Source of the DNA: Girardinichthys multiradiatus
Taxonomy: Eukaryota > Chordata > Actinopteri > Cyprinodontiformes > Goodeidae
Direction: 5' to 3'
Assembly: GCF_021462225.1 (NCBI RefSeq)
Contig: NC_061811.1
Location: 23,683,163-23,747,162, forward strand
Length of the DNA stretch: 64,000 bases
Made by a program: the position numbers and the translations under genes. The number at the start of each line of letters is the position of its first letter. Within the stretch, counting starts at the first letter, position 1. The notes below the pieces were generated by a model that worked only from the letters and a program-made list of their open reading frames with translations, was not told where the DNA came from and did not search any database. Below are positions 11,252 to 25,000 of this stretch, in pieces.

Positions 11252-11795
11252 AAGTGAAAGTGGTCGTTATGTCCTCCAGCAGCCTAAGCCTATAGCAGCA
11301 TAACTACACAGATAGTTTCAGTTCAGATTATTTAGTTAAACGGTGCTTATTTACAACAATGTCGTCTCAAGGAACCCCACAAAGGGTCCCTCTGATGGTC
11401 ATTGTTATACTAAAAACTACAAGGATTGGGATACCTCTCTCTGTCAGACTGATTATAACCATTGGAAAAGAGAAGGGGTCATACAGGTAGCAGAAATGGA
11501 GGGTGTGTTTGTACCTCAACCATAACTGAGCCGGTTTAGGCTAAACCTGACTCCCCCTTACTAAGCCACTCTAACTATAAGCTTTATCAAAAAGGAAAGT
11601 TTTAAGCCTAGCCTTAAAAGTAGACAGGGTGTCTGCCTCACGGACTAAAACTGGAAGCTGGTTCCACAGGAGAGGAGCCTGATAACTAAAGGATCTGCTT
11701 CCCATTCTACTTCTAGAGACTCTAGGAACCACCAGTAAAAACCTGCAGTCTGAGAACGAAGTGCTCTGTTAGGAATATATGGAATAATCATTTAT
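11252..11795. repeat. Unclassified dispersed fish repeat
   Basis: Starts AGTGAAAGTGGTCGTTATGT directly against the cut Tc1 end. It continues through GTTTTAAGCCTAGCCTTAAA and GGAAGCTGGTTCCACAGGAG to AACGAAGTGCTCTGTTAGGA. I recognise these strings as recurring across many spiny-rayed fish genomes but cannot place the class. No coding frame of note; the 61-codon frame inside shows no family resemblance. Confidence 0.5.
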
Positions 11796-13200
11796 TTATA
11801 AATCTATGCAGGTCAAAACTGTGTTTTCATATCAGCACATCATAAGTCTTAAATTACATAAATCAGCTGATGCTATAAAAATACCAGTCTACTTCCTTAT
11901 AAACATGATGATCACAGTTAAATCCCATAATAATTAATTTGTATGTGGACCTAGTTATACGGTATTACTTTAATGGTAGATATGAACAAAGTAAACTGTA
12001 CATCAGACTTATTGAATTACTGTGAAAAAGTCATTTCTTAAAACGGTGTCTCCTGACTGAGGACGCGCCTTTCAGGTTTAACTAACAGGCTTTTGGCCTG
12101 CTCCTGACCAGACTAACGTCCTAGAATATGTTACCATGGTAACTGATTTACTGATATTATTGCTTTTCTGAAACTGATCCAAAGGATTAAGCTTAGAAAT
12201 CCCAGCTAAATCCCTTATCCCCTGACCAGTTTTATTAGAACAATATTCTGATGTACCACAATTTAACCATTCAATCTTGACAATAAGAAATGTCTAATTT
12301 TCAGTGAAATATTACTTATGTCAGTTGCAACTTATTTCAGTGACTATTGTGGGTCTTTTTTTCCTCTAACAAAAGGGATCCGGCAATTTCATCTATATCT
12401 GTGTTGTCTTTTTCAATGAACAAAAAAAAAAAAAAAAACTGTGGGTATATAAATTCAGCCTTCTAAACTTGTTGAACACTCAAGATCTGAAAAACCAAAA
12501 AATAACTAGATTTTAAATGATTAAGTTTTTCAAAAACAGCTCCAACAGACAATATTGTGATCCTGTATTTCTTAAAAGTGACTTAAAGAAGCGTAACTCC
12601 TGCATATAATCACATGGATTTTGTCCTAACACATAACGATAAAGATGATATGGAGCTGGGGAAAATGTAGCATCCTTTGTAGGGTTTTCACAGGTTGTCT
12701 TTATGTACCAAGCATTTTTAACTGAAAGTTTGGATTATAAAGTGGGAACAAGCACCTTTATATTATATAAACTGTGTAACCAAGAGCTAACACAATGTAA
12801 TATGTACAAGCTAAAAATGTAAGTTTACAGTTTTCTCCTTATTAAAACCTAACAAAAACATTTGTTTTGTCGCAAAAAACATTTGTGTTTTATAGTTGAA
12901 GGTAGAGTCTAATTTGTTGGGATCTAGTCTTTTCAAACTCTGCCACATGATGGCAGTATTCACTTCTCAAACGCCAAGGGTGTAGAAGTGGTGGCCATTT
13001 TTCGCTGCCTTGATGTTGAGCTGTTCTGAAAAAAATAAATAAAACTTTTCGGTGTAGAAAGAAGTAAGAGTATAATGTCATCATCAAAGTACAGAAAGTT
13101 AAATCCACACAACAAAAACTAACATGTTATCATTTTTTTTAGGTTATAAACTTTCAATAGGCAACAAACAGATCACACACACCATGTAGAAGAAGCACCA
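11796..13200. other. No gene; one possible repeat fragment
   Basis: Mostly unremarkable AT-rich DNA with an A run near 12425. The stretch about 12040-12262 (AACGGTGTCTCCTGACTGAG through TTACCATGGTAACTGATTTA to CCTGACCAGTTTTATTAGAA) resembles a dispersed fish repeat from memory. Nothing supports a gene. Confidence 0.4.
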
Positions 13201-15998
13201 GTGAACAATAATTTTATTTTTGTAATTTTTGCAATTGTGGACTTTATTTCACATGTTACAACCACAGAGAATTGAAAGTGGAAATCAGAGAAAACAAACA
13301 ACAATGTTAAAGCTTAAAGTGAAACTGAGCACGTCAAATGGAGAAAGCAACATAATAAACCCTGAAACACTTAAAGCTGTTAGCACATTGTGTGAAATCA
13401 GAACATTTTTGTGAGCTGACTAAAGATGTATCAAAGTACCAAAAAGCACACAGGTATGCATTACATTTGTTGGAAGCAAGAAACGCAAGCCTTAAGCTAG
13501 CTATAAAAAAGGACCAAGAATAATAGAAATCGATCTTTTCTTCATTATAAAGTTAAACATCCAAGTGAGGCAACTGGAACACTTCATTATGAACTCAACT
13601 GTGCTCTGCAGGATTATTACATCAGTGCTTTGTAACATCATGACTTGAAAAATGCAAAGTAAAAAGAGTCAGATAAACCCTAACTGTGGCCTTAAAATTA
13701 CAGTCAATGTAGAAATGTACACATAAAAAAGCAACAAAAATTATTACACCTGGCTGCTGCTGAAGACATTTACTCATGATCAGCATTCACCTCGACAATT
13801 CCCACATTAAATAAAGAAAAGTAAAGGAATTGACCATTGGATGTTGAAAAGTGAATTACAACCAGGATTAATTCCAAAATATTTAATAAAAGGGGCAATT
13901 AGGTCTACAGACATTAAGATATTGGTACAAGAGATCACTCTTACAGACCAGAGGCTGGTTTAATGTACCTCTTTATAACATAAATTAATACAATGTGTAA
14001 TAGATATCCTTAAAAACACCAATGTTAATACTTGTCGTTGTTATTTTGTTGCTCCCAATAAGAAATGTACCCATAAGATGAAAAAGCATTTTTAATATCT
14101 ACCTTCACTCTATAATTGTTGGCATTTTATAAAAAGGAAACATAATGACCAATACTGTTTGTACTTTTCTGAAGTCAAAGACAAATGGAAAAAATGAAGC
14201 GTCAAACAGAAGGAAAATGTACAGTAAAAATTTATATTTAGAGACAGTCTGACAGCTTAGTGGTGAAAACTTACTGTCCCAAATTTGGTTCCAAAATTTT
14301 GCTAGAAAGACACAGTCTTTTGGAATGTAGGTGCAAAATATTTATATTCTATCTAATAAACTCAGCCACATCAAAAGGGAAATGAGAAGTTATTGACTCA
14401 TAAATAAGCCTTTAAAATCCAGCACTGTGCACTCCTAACAATAAGAAACTGGGTATTATTTGTCTGGGAGAGATTGCTGATCATTTCTAGTTAACTTTAA
14501 TCCACACATTGTTATAACAATGTGCACTCAGGGTCTGTAAATATTAACTGTAGTCATTGTAGTGACTTTTTTTGGTAATGAAAACATTAAACATTCCACT
14601 CAAAGTCGTCTCTCCCATCTTCAGCAACTTGTGACAGAGTTCATACTCCTTAAACGTTTTCACACTAACACGCTTTCACATCACAAATACAAAATTCAAT
14701 TTACTGTATTGGGACCAACAGAGAGTGTATAACTGTGAAGTGGATGGAAAAGGATACAAGTTTTCAAAAACTGTTTTTACAAATATCTTAAAGTGGTGTG
14801 CATTTGTTTGAACCCCCTTTACTTTTACACCCCTATATACATTTCTGTGCAATCAATTGCTGTCAGAAAGCACCTAATTAGTTAATGTGTTGTTTAATCT
14901 CAGCTGCTCTCTAAAGGCCTCAGAAAATAGAACATTACTGAACAAACAGCAATATGAAGACTAACAAACAACAATAGACAGGACAGGTATACATATGTAA
15001 TGCAGGGTTAGCCTATTAAACACTATTCCAAGATTTGAACATCTCATGAAGCATTGTTCAATTGGAATCTTCCGACAGGACAACTGTTAGTAGCGCACTA
15101 AATGTGGCCTTTATGGAAGAGTGACAAGAAGAAAGCCATAAGTGGATGAAACATGTGAATCTGATCAGATGATACATCTAAAATGCTGTGTGAGGCAGAT
15201 ATCTAATACTGCAAATCAACACAAACACACCATCCCCATCATTAAACGTGGTGACAGCATCACAGTGTGGGTGTGCCCTTCATTTGCAGATAGAGGCAAA
15301 CTGGTCTAAGTTAATACAAAGATGGATGGAGCAAAATACAGGACATCCATGGAGCAAAACCCAATAGAGGCCACAACAGATTTGAGACTGAGGTGGAGGT
15401 TCTGCTTTCACGAGGACAACAAGACCAAACATACAGGCAGAGCAACAGTAAAATGGTTTTGTGTTAAGATTGGTCCAGTCAAAGTGCAAACTTAAATCCA
15501 ACTCCTGCCCAGATCTAAACTGAATTCAGAATCTGTGTCAAAACCTGAACTCCTGTTAAGAGATTATTTCCATCCAATTTGTCATTTTGTGGAAAAATTG
15601 TAAACATTAAGTTCTCTAGATTTGTAAACCTGCTATAGCCTTACCCCAAAACTAAAACCCATCTCCTCTTCACAATTGTGCACTACCTTGTGTTGGTTTA
15701 TCATAAAATCCCAATATGTTAGATTGAAGTCTTTGATTTTTAACATGACAAGATATGACAAATAAAAAACTGTTAAAAGGGGTCTGAATCCTTTTCCAAG
15801 TCATTGTACATGATGCATCACTATTATTAGGAATGAGCTGCACCACAATATGATAACCCAAAACAGTAATATGTTAACATTGTTAACAAATATTAATCAT
15901 ATTAATAAAATGTAAAAAGGATCAACGCTGGATTCCTTCTCCTGTGCACCGACTGGTCTGTGCTCACATCTCCAGCCCAGCTGATTTTGGCAGTGGTC
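13201..15998 (-). other. STXBP6: Probable STXBP6 3' UTR and downstream flank
   Basis: Lies directly after the STXBP6 stop codon on the minus strand. Minus-strand AATAAA hexamers that I noticed at 13243-13248 and 13213-13218 would give a 3' UTR near 2.75 kb. Where the transcript really ends is inference. The interval includes an old Tc1 relic (14740-15812). Confidence 0.3.
14740..15812 (+). pseudogene. Ancient full-length Tc1-like relic
   Basis: Very diverged but collinear with a Tc1-like element. It has a left end near GGAAAAGGATACAAG, the strings TGTGGCCTTTATGGAAGAGT and ACACCATCCCCATC, a degenerate catalytic region near CACGAGGACAACAAGACCAA (15411-15430, where Gln-Asp-Asn would sit), and a right end AATCCTTTTCCAAGTCATTG before 15812. 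Stops occur throughout. It lies about 190 bases downstream of the STXBP6 stop on the opposite strand, so it is probably transcribed antisense as part of that 3' UTR. Confidence 0.6.
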
Positions 15999-16022
15999 CT
16001 AACATTTGTGTTTCATGGCAAG
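15999..16022 (-). CDS. STXBP6: STXBP6 terminal coding exon (7 codons plus stop)
   Basis: Reads LAMKHKC then TAG, the exact C-terminus known for vertebrate amisyn. The acceptor is TTTTCTGCAG just upstream (AG at 16023-16024), and the previous exon ends in phase 0 with AAG, so the join restores HKLAMKHKC. It is far too short to be called as an open frame and is easy to miss. The protein ends in a cysteine. Confidence 0.93.
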   Translation of the reverse strand, partial: LAMKHKC

Positions 16023-19000
16023 CTGCAGAAAAGTTGGAGGGATTAAAGAATATCACAGTGAAAAAAAATTAAATGGAAGGATGCCAATGCATTTAATCCC
16101 ACTGGTAAAATACCAGACTCCTGAGTAAAACATACACTGAGACACAGGATACGGGAGCAGGCTGCATCATTTAATTTATTTTTAAAAAATGAAAGTTGCT
16201 AGGTTAACCAGTCAACCTTAAAACTAAGCAGTGCAGTTAGAACAGTCTGCTGCCAAGAGTGAGCTGCAGAAATTTGACCAGGAGGAAAAACAAGTCAAAG
16301 TGACCCGCTTGCAGTACTGCAGCTGTTTTATTTGCTGCAACTGCTTAAAAAGCCAAGACTTACTGCGTAAACAGATAACCTCAAAAAGAACAGAGAATAA
16401 AAAAATAAATGTGTGCAAATACCATTATTATTACAAATATTTAAATACTATTGTTGCTTACATTTTTTGTAGAATTTAGCATTCATTATCCTGCTGTGCA
16501 TTTATTTGCTGCATAGACTTGCTTACTGTGGAGTATTTTCACACCACACAAGCCAAGAAAGCAAATTTAAGTGCAAAATCTAGACTGGTTCTCTTGCTTG
16601 AGTTTGCATGCATTTCTCATTTGTCAATCAAATGAATACACTTTACAGAATTAGTGTAAGCAAACTGAATCTGCTGTCTATGCAAGCTGTAACTTTACCC
16701 GCACATTAAAATGTGTTGAAAACTAGAGAGACTCAAAGGGCTAACAATGCATCCAGTAAAACAACATGCATATTAGTAAAAAAGTGCAAAACAGTTAAGC
16801 ATTGAGGCAAATTGCATCAAGTAGGATGAGAAATGGCAGCAAATGAGTCCTTCACTGTGGGGTTTATGTATTAATTTTCTCTGGAAAAGAAACAAAGCAC
16901 TAACAATTCTCGCTGCTTATCACACTTTTTGTATCTTATTACTGCAGGAAATCTCATCTGTGAGCCGCAAGAGGGTCAAGCAAGCTTTTTCAATTTACTT
17001 TTAATCATCATACCATCACTTTTATAGTGCATAGCTTAAAAGTGTCTGTAGTGAATGACTTTGTTATGAAAGTTAATGACATCCTGCTTTCCATGGCACC
17101 TATGAGAGAATACCTGATTTTACAGTTAATCTGCGAGCCTTAGGTGTATATTTTATCCAGTATTGTAGTATAGCTAAAAGGGTTTGTTTTTTTTAACAAT
17201 CAATCTTTTTCAGTTTAGAAAGCGGCATGCTGTACATTTTTCTAAGTAATGAACACTATGGAAACAATGGTAAATGGTTAAGAGTAAATGAGGGAAGGAG
17301 GAAAAACATTACTAAATTCAAAGTGCACAGATCATTACTGTTAATGGTGGCATCACAGTGAAGCATAACAAATATCCCATTTTTTTTAAACTGAGGACAA
17401 CAAACTGCATTTTTCACAATATTAAGGTAGGGAATCAAAAGCTACAATTTTCTTATAACCTGTGAAAGCAGATACTGGGTTTATGCATTAATATGCATCT
17501 TGTGTGCATATGCTTCACCTTGTGCGCAGTGACGGCGAACTGTTCAGCACTGTTCATCATGTCCGCGGTCCTCTCCTCGGCGCGACCTAATCTCTCGCCG
17601 CGCTCGTTCAGGGCCTGGCTGGCCTTCTGTACAGCACTCGTCACACTGTCTGCAGCTGAGTGTAGTATACTGTTACCTGCAGAAATGTGGGTGCAAAGCA
17701 GCAAAAAAGGGAGAGTAAGGAGAGGCAAGAATTGAGGGAAAATTTTGCTTTATTTTGGGAAAGAGACGTGATGTTATGATAAAACATGTAACATTACATG
17801 TGGTGCAATCAGTGCCCCTGACCAATAGTGTTAATGATGGCAGACTGTCATCAAAAAACAAATGATCTCCAGCAGGTGCAATGTGGGAGGGTGGCTAATG
17901 AGTTTTCTTCAGTACAACTTTTCTTCAAAGTAAGGTCACACTGAATTAACATTTTCTCTACTTGTTCATAATAGACAACATAATAGACAACAATCCATCC
18001 GTCCATCCAGAATTATTCCACCCAGCGGGGATCCTTATCAGATGCTCCAACTGCCTCAACTGACTACTATTAATGGAGGGACATCAAGGAACAACAGGTT
18101 TACTTTGGGCTACTGACAGGTCATGGAGATCTTCACTATCTCTAAGGCTGAATTGGCCACCCAACAGAGGAGGCCAATTCATTCAGTTTTATTATGTCTG
18201 AAATTCCAGAAGACACAGGAGGATCTGTCCAAAATCACCTGGAAACACAAGAGACCCACATGAACTTTTCACTCTCAGACCTCTAGTAAAAGTCAGAGTC
18301 CTGTTATCTGCAGAAATACTCGGATGATTCTGCAGTTGTCATGTGTGTCGGAGATGGGCTGGAGGCTGTGTATAGAGAGCTGGGCGACCACTTTGTGGCA
18401 TGGTATGGAAACAATTATCTCATCTTGAATGGGAGCAAAAAAAAGGAGATAAATTTAGATTTCTGGGGAAAATCTCAAACACTCTTTCCATCATTGGAAA
18501 AAAAGGTGAAGGTGGTGAAGTATAAATACTTCGCTGTTCATGCAACAGTGAAGCTGCAAAGAAGGGACAGAGCTGATCATACTTTCTGAGGAAGTTTAGA
18601 TCCTTCAGTATTTGCAACAAAATGCTGCATATCTTCTACAATTCCATTGTGGAGAGCAGAATCTCTGCCATCGTTTCATGTGGTAGCAGTCAGTTAATTA
18701 AAAAAGCTTGAAAAGCTGATAAAGAAAGGTTGCTCTACTCTGGGAACCACCATAGAACTGATTGTGCAAAAAAAGATTCTTTGTGAAAGGAAGAACATAT
18801 TAGACAGACATCATCCTTGTGAGACAGTAATACAATAGCAACATGTCTAAAGTAAGAGGCCTCGCAGATCCTCTGGAATGGAGACAGAAGATCATTCTTG
18901 CCCACAGCCATATCCATCTTCGATGACTCTTTGAAGAAACTTAAATAGTTCAAGTTATGACATTTGATTTCCCTTTCGAAAGGTTTTCTTCTAATTGAAT

Positions 19001-22000
19001 TGAAGCTCATTTCAGTCCCTTGTATCTGGGATCTTGTTCTTTCGGCCATGATCCATATCTTGTGATCATAGGTGAGGGTAAGAACAAGTAAACAGACAGC
19101 TTCACTTTTAGGATCAGCTTTTTCTTTACAATGCAGGACCGGAGAAAATGTTACTGCAGATGAGGCCTGAATCATTCTATCCATCTCCTGCTGACACAGC
19201 TCTTGATTTGGGTAAAGCAGAACCGGATAGGTCTGTAAGAATTATGATTACTGATTAATTAATATCTATCAATTTAAATTCATAATTTAAAAAAAATAAA
19301 TTTCTTAACCAAAATCATTACTGTCAAATAGAAATCAGAGATGTCCTCTGGTGTTGTGATTATGGGCTCAAAGCTCTTTAATAATTATAATTAGCCATTC
19401 ATCATTACCAAAACCACAAAATGTCACTGTTTATTCAACCGCTCCACCGGGGGGGGGGGGAATTACGCGTCCGTAATCACTTCAAGAAAAAAAAAAAAAA
19501 AACGGTAAACTTCTCATCAGTCCAGGAGGGGAAAATATGAAGAACCGTTAGTCGACTGAATCAACAAGGAGGAAACATCTCCTTGGAAATAAAACCTCTG
19601 TGGGTTTTCACCTGCGCCAGGTGTCGGCGTGGTCTTCGATCAGCGTATGAATCTTCTGACCGTCTTGTATCAGACAGATTTCCAGCTTTCAAGCTCTTCC
19701 GGGAATGGCCTTGTGGAGCAAAGGTTTGCCTGCGAGCTTTTGTCTCTCCAGATATGCGCCTCCGATGCGTCGTCCTGTGAGACAAGCGGGGAATGGCCAC
19801 GAAACTCTACGTTTCGGCGGATTTATAATCCTGGTGACGTTAGAGCTGTGATGTCTGTTGAGCTGCGCCTGTCAAAATGTGCAACCAAAATGGATGACTC
19901 CAACAGGTCTTAAAACATCCCTGCACTCGATAATACCACAGCACCCGCCACTGGGGACATCAGGGGATATAGTCAACCCTCAAGCTCCATCAAACACGTG
20001 TGGACTGGACAATCAAACTAACACAATCCCCTGCTTTTTCAACATCTAAGTGGTGAATAGGAAGGGGAGTGCCACTTCATTTAATTTAAAACTTCTTGAG
20101 CCAAACATTTATTACTCTCTTTCCTAAACTAGAGCATGATAAAGGGCAGTTGACCACCTGGGCTGCTCAGGAAACCCACTGGTAGATAGAAAGACAGAGA
20201 ACATAGATAGCTTCAGATAAATTCGGCAGCCGTGCGGATGTTTCCTTTGACAAGCCATTCATCTTCCACATGATAGGAGTTCTGTTAGAGCTCTACCTAA
20301 GGGCACCATGCTAGTTTAGAAAAAAACATCTAAGGTGTTTTTAGGATGTCATCTACACATACATTTGGTGGCTCACAAGAGAATATGCATATAATGACTG
20401 GGGGGAAACAGAGCATTTGGAAACTGACAACTTGGATTCTATTATTTCCCACAAAAAACTCCAATATAGTAAGTGTATGTCCCTTGACAGGTAGGCTGAG
20501 TGACAGACAATTGGGACAGCTCCACAGCGTTGGATTATGTGACAGCCCAAAAGCAGATGGCAAGGCCAGCTGACTGTCTTTCAAAATTATCTACAATTAG
20601 TTACCTTGATAAAACTAAATCGTTTACGCAGAGGCATGCCAGGCTTCTGACACACAGATGGGTATACATATAGACATTCATACTCACACACTGAACTAAA
20701 AAAAGAAGTGGAAAAACACGCACAAAATAATATCCAAGGTTCACTTTTGTAAAAGTAAACTTTCTCTAAAAGGTTTTAAGTCATTCATAGAAAACTGAAG
20801 ACCTTTTTAACTTCAGACAGATTTGTCTTAATCCCCTTCCTCCTCCTCTTCCATGAAAGCCCAGGGAGTTGTGCTCCCTTCATCCAAAGGACAACCCCCG
20901 CACTCCTCTCCTCACACTCAAAAGAACATCTCCATTTATTTGTCTGCCTACCATTTTCTTTTCTCTTGAGCCTTCCCTGCACTATTCACAGAAATCAGTG
21001 GCAGGTTGTAGAACAGGCTCCCCGAAGTGTACTGTAGAATGTAATTAGAGAAACGCTGGGTGGGGAGGCTGTGGGATGGTTTCTGAGGAGGGGAGTGAGT
21101 TGGAGCATCACAACCCGAAATAGATGTGTAGGAGCAGTGTATGTTATGTGGTGTAGTTCCTATGATTCAAACTGAATATTGATATCTCATCTTATGGTGG
21201 AAGATGATTAGCCATCAATATATTCACATAAACTAGAAACAGCTGTAGTACTCGAGATGCTTATATTCAAAATGTTTTCCTTTTAGGCAGAAGTTTTCCC
21301 ATCTCACCAGATAAGTTCCACTAAAATAATAGATATAAAGAATCAGAATCAGAATCAGAATCAGAAAAGCTTTATTGCCAAGTACGTTTTTGGACATACA
21401 AGGAATTTGTTTTGGCGTAGTCGGTGCAGAAGGTTTTTGTATAGCTTTTGTGAACCAATGTTCCTCCATCCATGACCCATCCCTCTCAACCACAAACAGA
21501 CAATTTTGTAATCATGGTCTACTATTTCTTAGACAATAGAGGCTCAGCAAATAGAGAAGTTGTTTTCAGAAAGGAAACAAAGAGAACTAAATCCAGGAAG
21601 TTGGACCTCCTCCTCTTTGCAATTCTGCAGTAGATTCCAAGCAGTCAACTAAAGGCTGAACTCCTTAGATACTCGGAATGATCTGGTGGGTATCAATGGG
21701 AATATCACACTGACAGCTGAGTCACATTTCCTTGGGGATTTATGAGATTATATGGTTAACTCCAAAACCCAAACACTGCTACATAAAAGATTCATGGAAC
21801 AAAACATGCTGTAATGCTTTAATAATTTCATTCCGGAGGTGAGGCTGGTCATATCATCGCTGTGCGGGACAAAGCTTTAGGTTGTAATATGTGGGAGAGT
21901 CCTAAGAGAAAGTGTGTCTTACAGTAATTTCGTTTATACAATAACAAACATGTACTTTTCAGCCTCGCAACAAGTTCCAACTAAAACTTGCTGCATTATC

Positions 22001-25000
22001 TGATTACTGTTGATTAGACTACTCTTGGTTTCCCAAAGGTTCAAAGAAAAACATCAGTAATTGATCATTTATTGCTTATTAACTGCCTGGCCAAAAAAAA
22101 AGTCGCCACCTGGATTTAACTAAGCAAATAGATCCGGGCCTCCCATTGGATAATTACTGCATGGGCGATTATGTTTCAGCTGGCAACAAGTTATTTAACC
22201 CCTACTGGTGCAATGATTTGCTTCTCATTTCTTAATCAACCATGTCAAAAGACACATCCAGTGGTCGTCGAAAAGATGTCAGTCTGTTTCAGAAGGGTCA
22301 AATCATTGGCATGCATCAAGCAGAGAAAACATCTAAGGAGATTGTAGAAACTACCAAAATTGGGTTAAGAACTGTCCAACGCATTATTAAAATTGGAAGG
22401 ATAGTGGGGACCCATCGTCTTCGAGGAAGAAATGTGGACCGGAAAAAATCCTGAATGATCGTGATCGGTGATCACTTTGATTTTTTGGTTAAATCAAATC
22501 GAAGAAAAACAACAGGCTATGTTTGATATCGAAAGTAAGAGCATTTCCATAGGCACAATGCGAAGGGAACTTAAGGGACTGGGACTGAACAGCTGTGTAG
22601 CTTTAAGAAAACCACTAATCAGTGAGGCTAACCAGAAAAAAAGGCTTCAATTTCCTAGGGAGCATAAAGATTGGACTCTGGAGCAATGGAAGAAGGCCAT
22701 ATGGTCTGATGAGTCCAGATTTACCCACTTCCAGAGTGATGGGCGGATCAGGGTAAAAAGAGAGGCAGGTGAAGTGATGCACCCATCATGCCTAGTGCCT
22801 ACTGTACAAGCCTGTGGGGGCAGTGCTATGATCTGGGGTTGCTGCACGTGGTCATGTCTGGGTTCAGCAACAGTATGTGTTCAAAGAATGAGGTCAGCTG
22901 ACTACTTGAATATACTGAATGACCAGATTATTCCATCAATGGATTTTTTCTTCCCTAATGGCACGGGCATATTCCGAGATGACAATGCCAGGATTCATCG
23001 GGCTCGAATTGTGAAAGAGTGGTTCAGGGAGCATGAGACATCATTCTCACACATGGATTGGCCACCACAGAGTCCAGACATTGACCCCATTGAGAATCTT
23101 TGGGATGTGCTGAAGAAGGCTTTGAGCAACGGTCAGACTCTACCATCATCAATGCAAGATCCTGGTGAAAAATTAATGCAACACTGGGTGGAAATAAACC
23201 TTGTGACATTGCAGAAGGTTATCGAAACAATGCCACAGCGGATGCGTGCCGTAATCAAAGCTAGAGGCGGTCCAACGAAATATTGGTGTGTGACTTTTTT
23301 TTTTGGTGACGACTTTTTTTTTGGCCATGCAGTGTATATGCAAAGCCTATTCTGACAGTTTAGAAGAAATGTTTCAGATTTTTCAATTTCCCTTGGGAAT
23401 GTATCAAGTTTTTCTGAATTGAATATGGACCTTTTCCTTTTACATTGTTCTATCTTTTGAGAGATACCTGCCTGATTTCCAATCAGAAACAAACTTCATC
23501 TTTAAATCTGAATCTGTCAGGGGTATGAGGGTAACATGAGGCTGTTTAGTGTGTTCAACAATAATAATAAAACAGTCAAAGAAAACTCTGTTAATTATTG
23601 ACGAAAAGTCACCATTTTTAAGCAGTTGATTAATGCTACTATCACACAATCATTTTCAAAGGAGTTACTTGTTTTGATTTCCAAACAAGAAAAAGTCATA
23701 AAATCCATTGTTATTGCCCCAACAAAGCATAAATCGTGATCTGACTCAACCGACATAACAGTACAGAATACTGAGGAGAGCATTAGTGAAGATGCAACCT
23801 ATTGCTGTACTGTCCTTGGACACCAGACTGTGATTTACCTCTGAACAACATTTTGTCAGTCTGACAGTGAGGAGTGAGAGCAGTGAGCTCATGGCTCATA
23901 ACCTTTGAATGTAAACTTAAAATCCCTATCAGCATTTGCTTGACTCTTGTAGTGACACATATAAAGGGAAACAAAGTATGTCCTTATGTTTAATGGAAGC
24001 ACTGAGAATAAATAATATGGCACACATGCCTGTTAGTGTACTAATCTGAGAGCACAAAGCCCACTGGAAATGATATTCTGTTTTTTAATTAAAGCCAATT
24101 TTTCTGCCTTTTTCCAGTTTGGTTGCCTTTATCACACAAACAGCTGATTTCCAACCATTATATTAACAATTCCTTTGTCCTAGGCATTAAATTATTTCTG
24201 ACATCAGGCAGCCAATATATTTGTACTACAAGGTACATACAGGTCCTTCTCAAAATATTAGCATATTGTGATAAAGTTCATTATTTTCCATAATGTCATG
24301 ATGAAAATTTAACATTCATATATTTTAGATTCATTGCACACTAACTGAAATATTTCAGGTCTTTTATTGTCTTAATACGGATGATTTTGGCATACAGCTC
24401 ATGAAAACCCAAAATTCCTATCTCACAAAATTAGCATATCATTAAAAGGGTCTCTAAACGAGCTATGAACCTAATCATCTGAATCAACGAGTTAACTCTA
24501 AACACCTGCAAAAGATTCCTGAGGCCTTTAAAACTCCCAGCCTGGTTCATCACTCAAAACCCCAATCATGGGTAAGACTGCCGACCTGACTGCTGTCCAG
24601 AAGGCCACTATTGACACCCTCAAGCAAGAGGGTAAGACACAGAAAGAAATTTCTGAACGAATAGGCTGTTCCCAGAGTGCTGTATCAAGGCACCTCAGTG
24701 GGAAGTCTGTGGGAAGGAAAAAGTGTGGCAGAAAATGCTGCACAACGAGAAGAGGTGACCGGACCCTGAGGAAGATTGTGGAGAAGGGCCGATTCCAGAC
24801 CTTGGGGGACCTGCGGAAGCAGTGGACTGAGTCTGGAGTAGAAACATCCAGAGCCACCGTGCACAGGCGTGTGCAGGAAATGGGCTACAGGTGCCGCATT
24901 CCCCAGGTCAAGCCACTTTTGAACCAGAAACAGCGGCAGAAGCGCCTGACCTGGGCTACAGAGAAGCAGCACTGGACTGTTGCTCAGTGGTCCAAAGTAC

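Noticed and set aside
17453..17518. Extension of the STXBP6 SNARE exon reading [15 protein letters not shown]
   Set aside because: It begins with a GTGAAG splice donor, and the known C-terminus LAMKHKC is found as a separate exon at 15999-16022.
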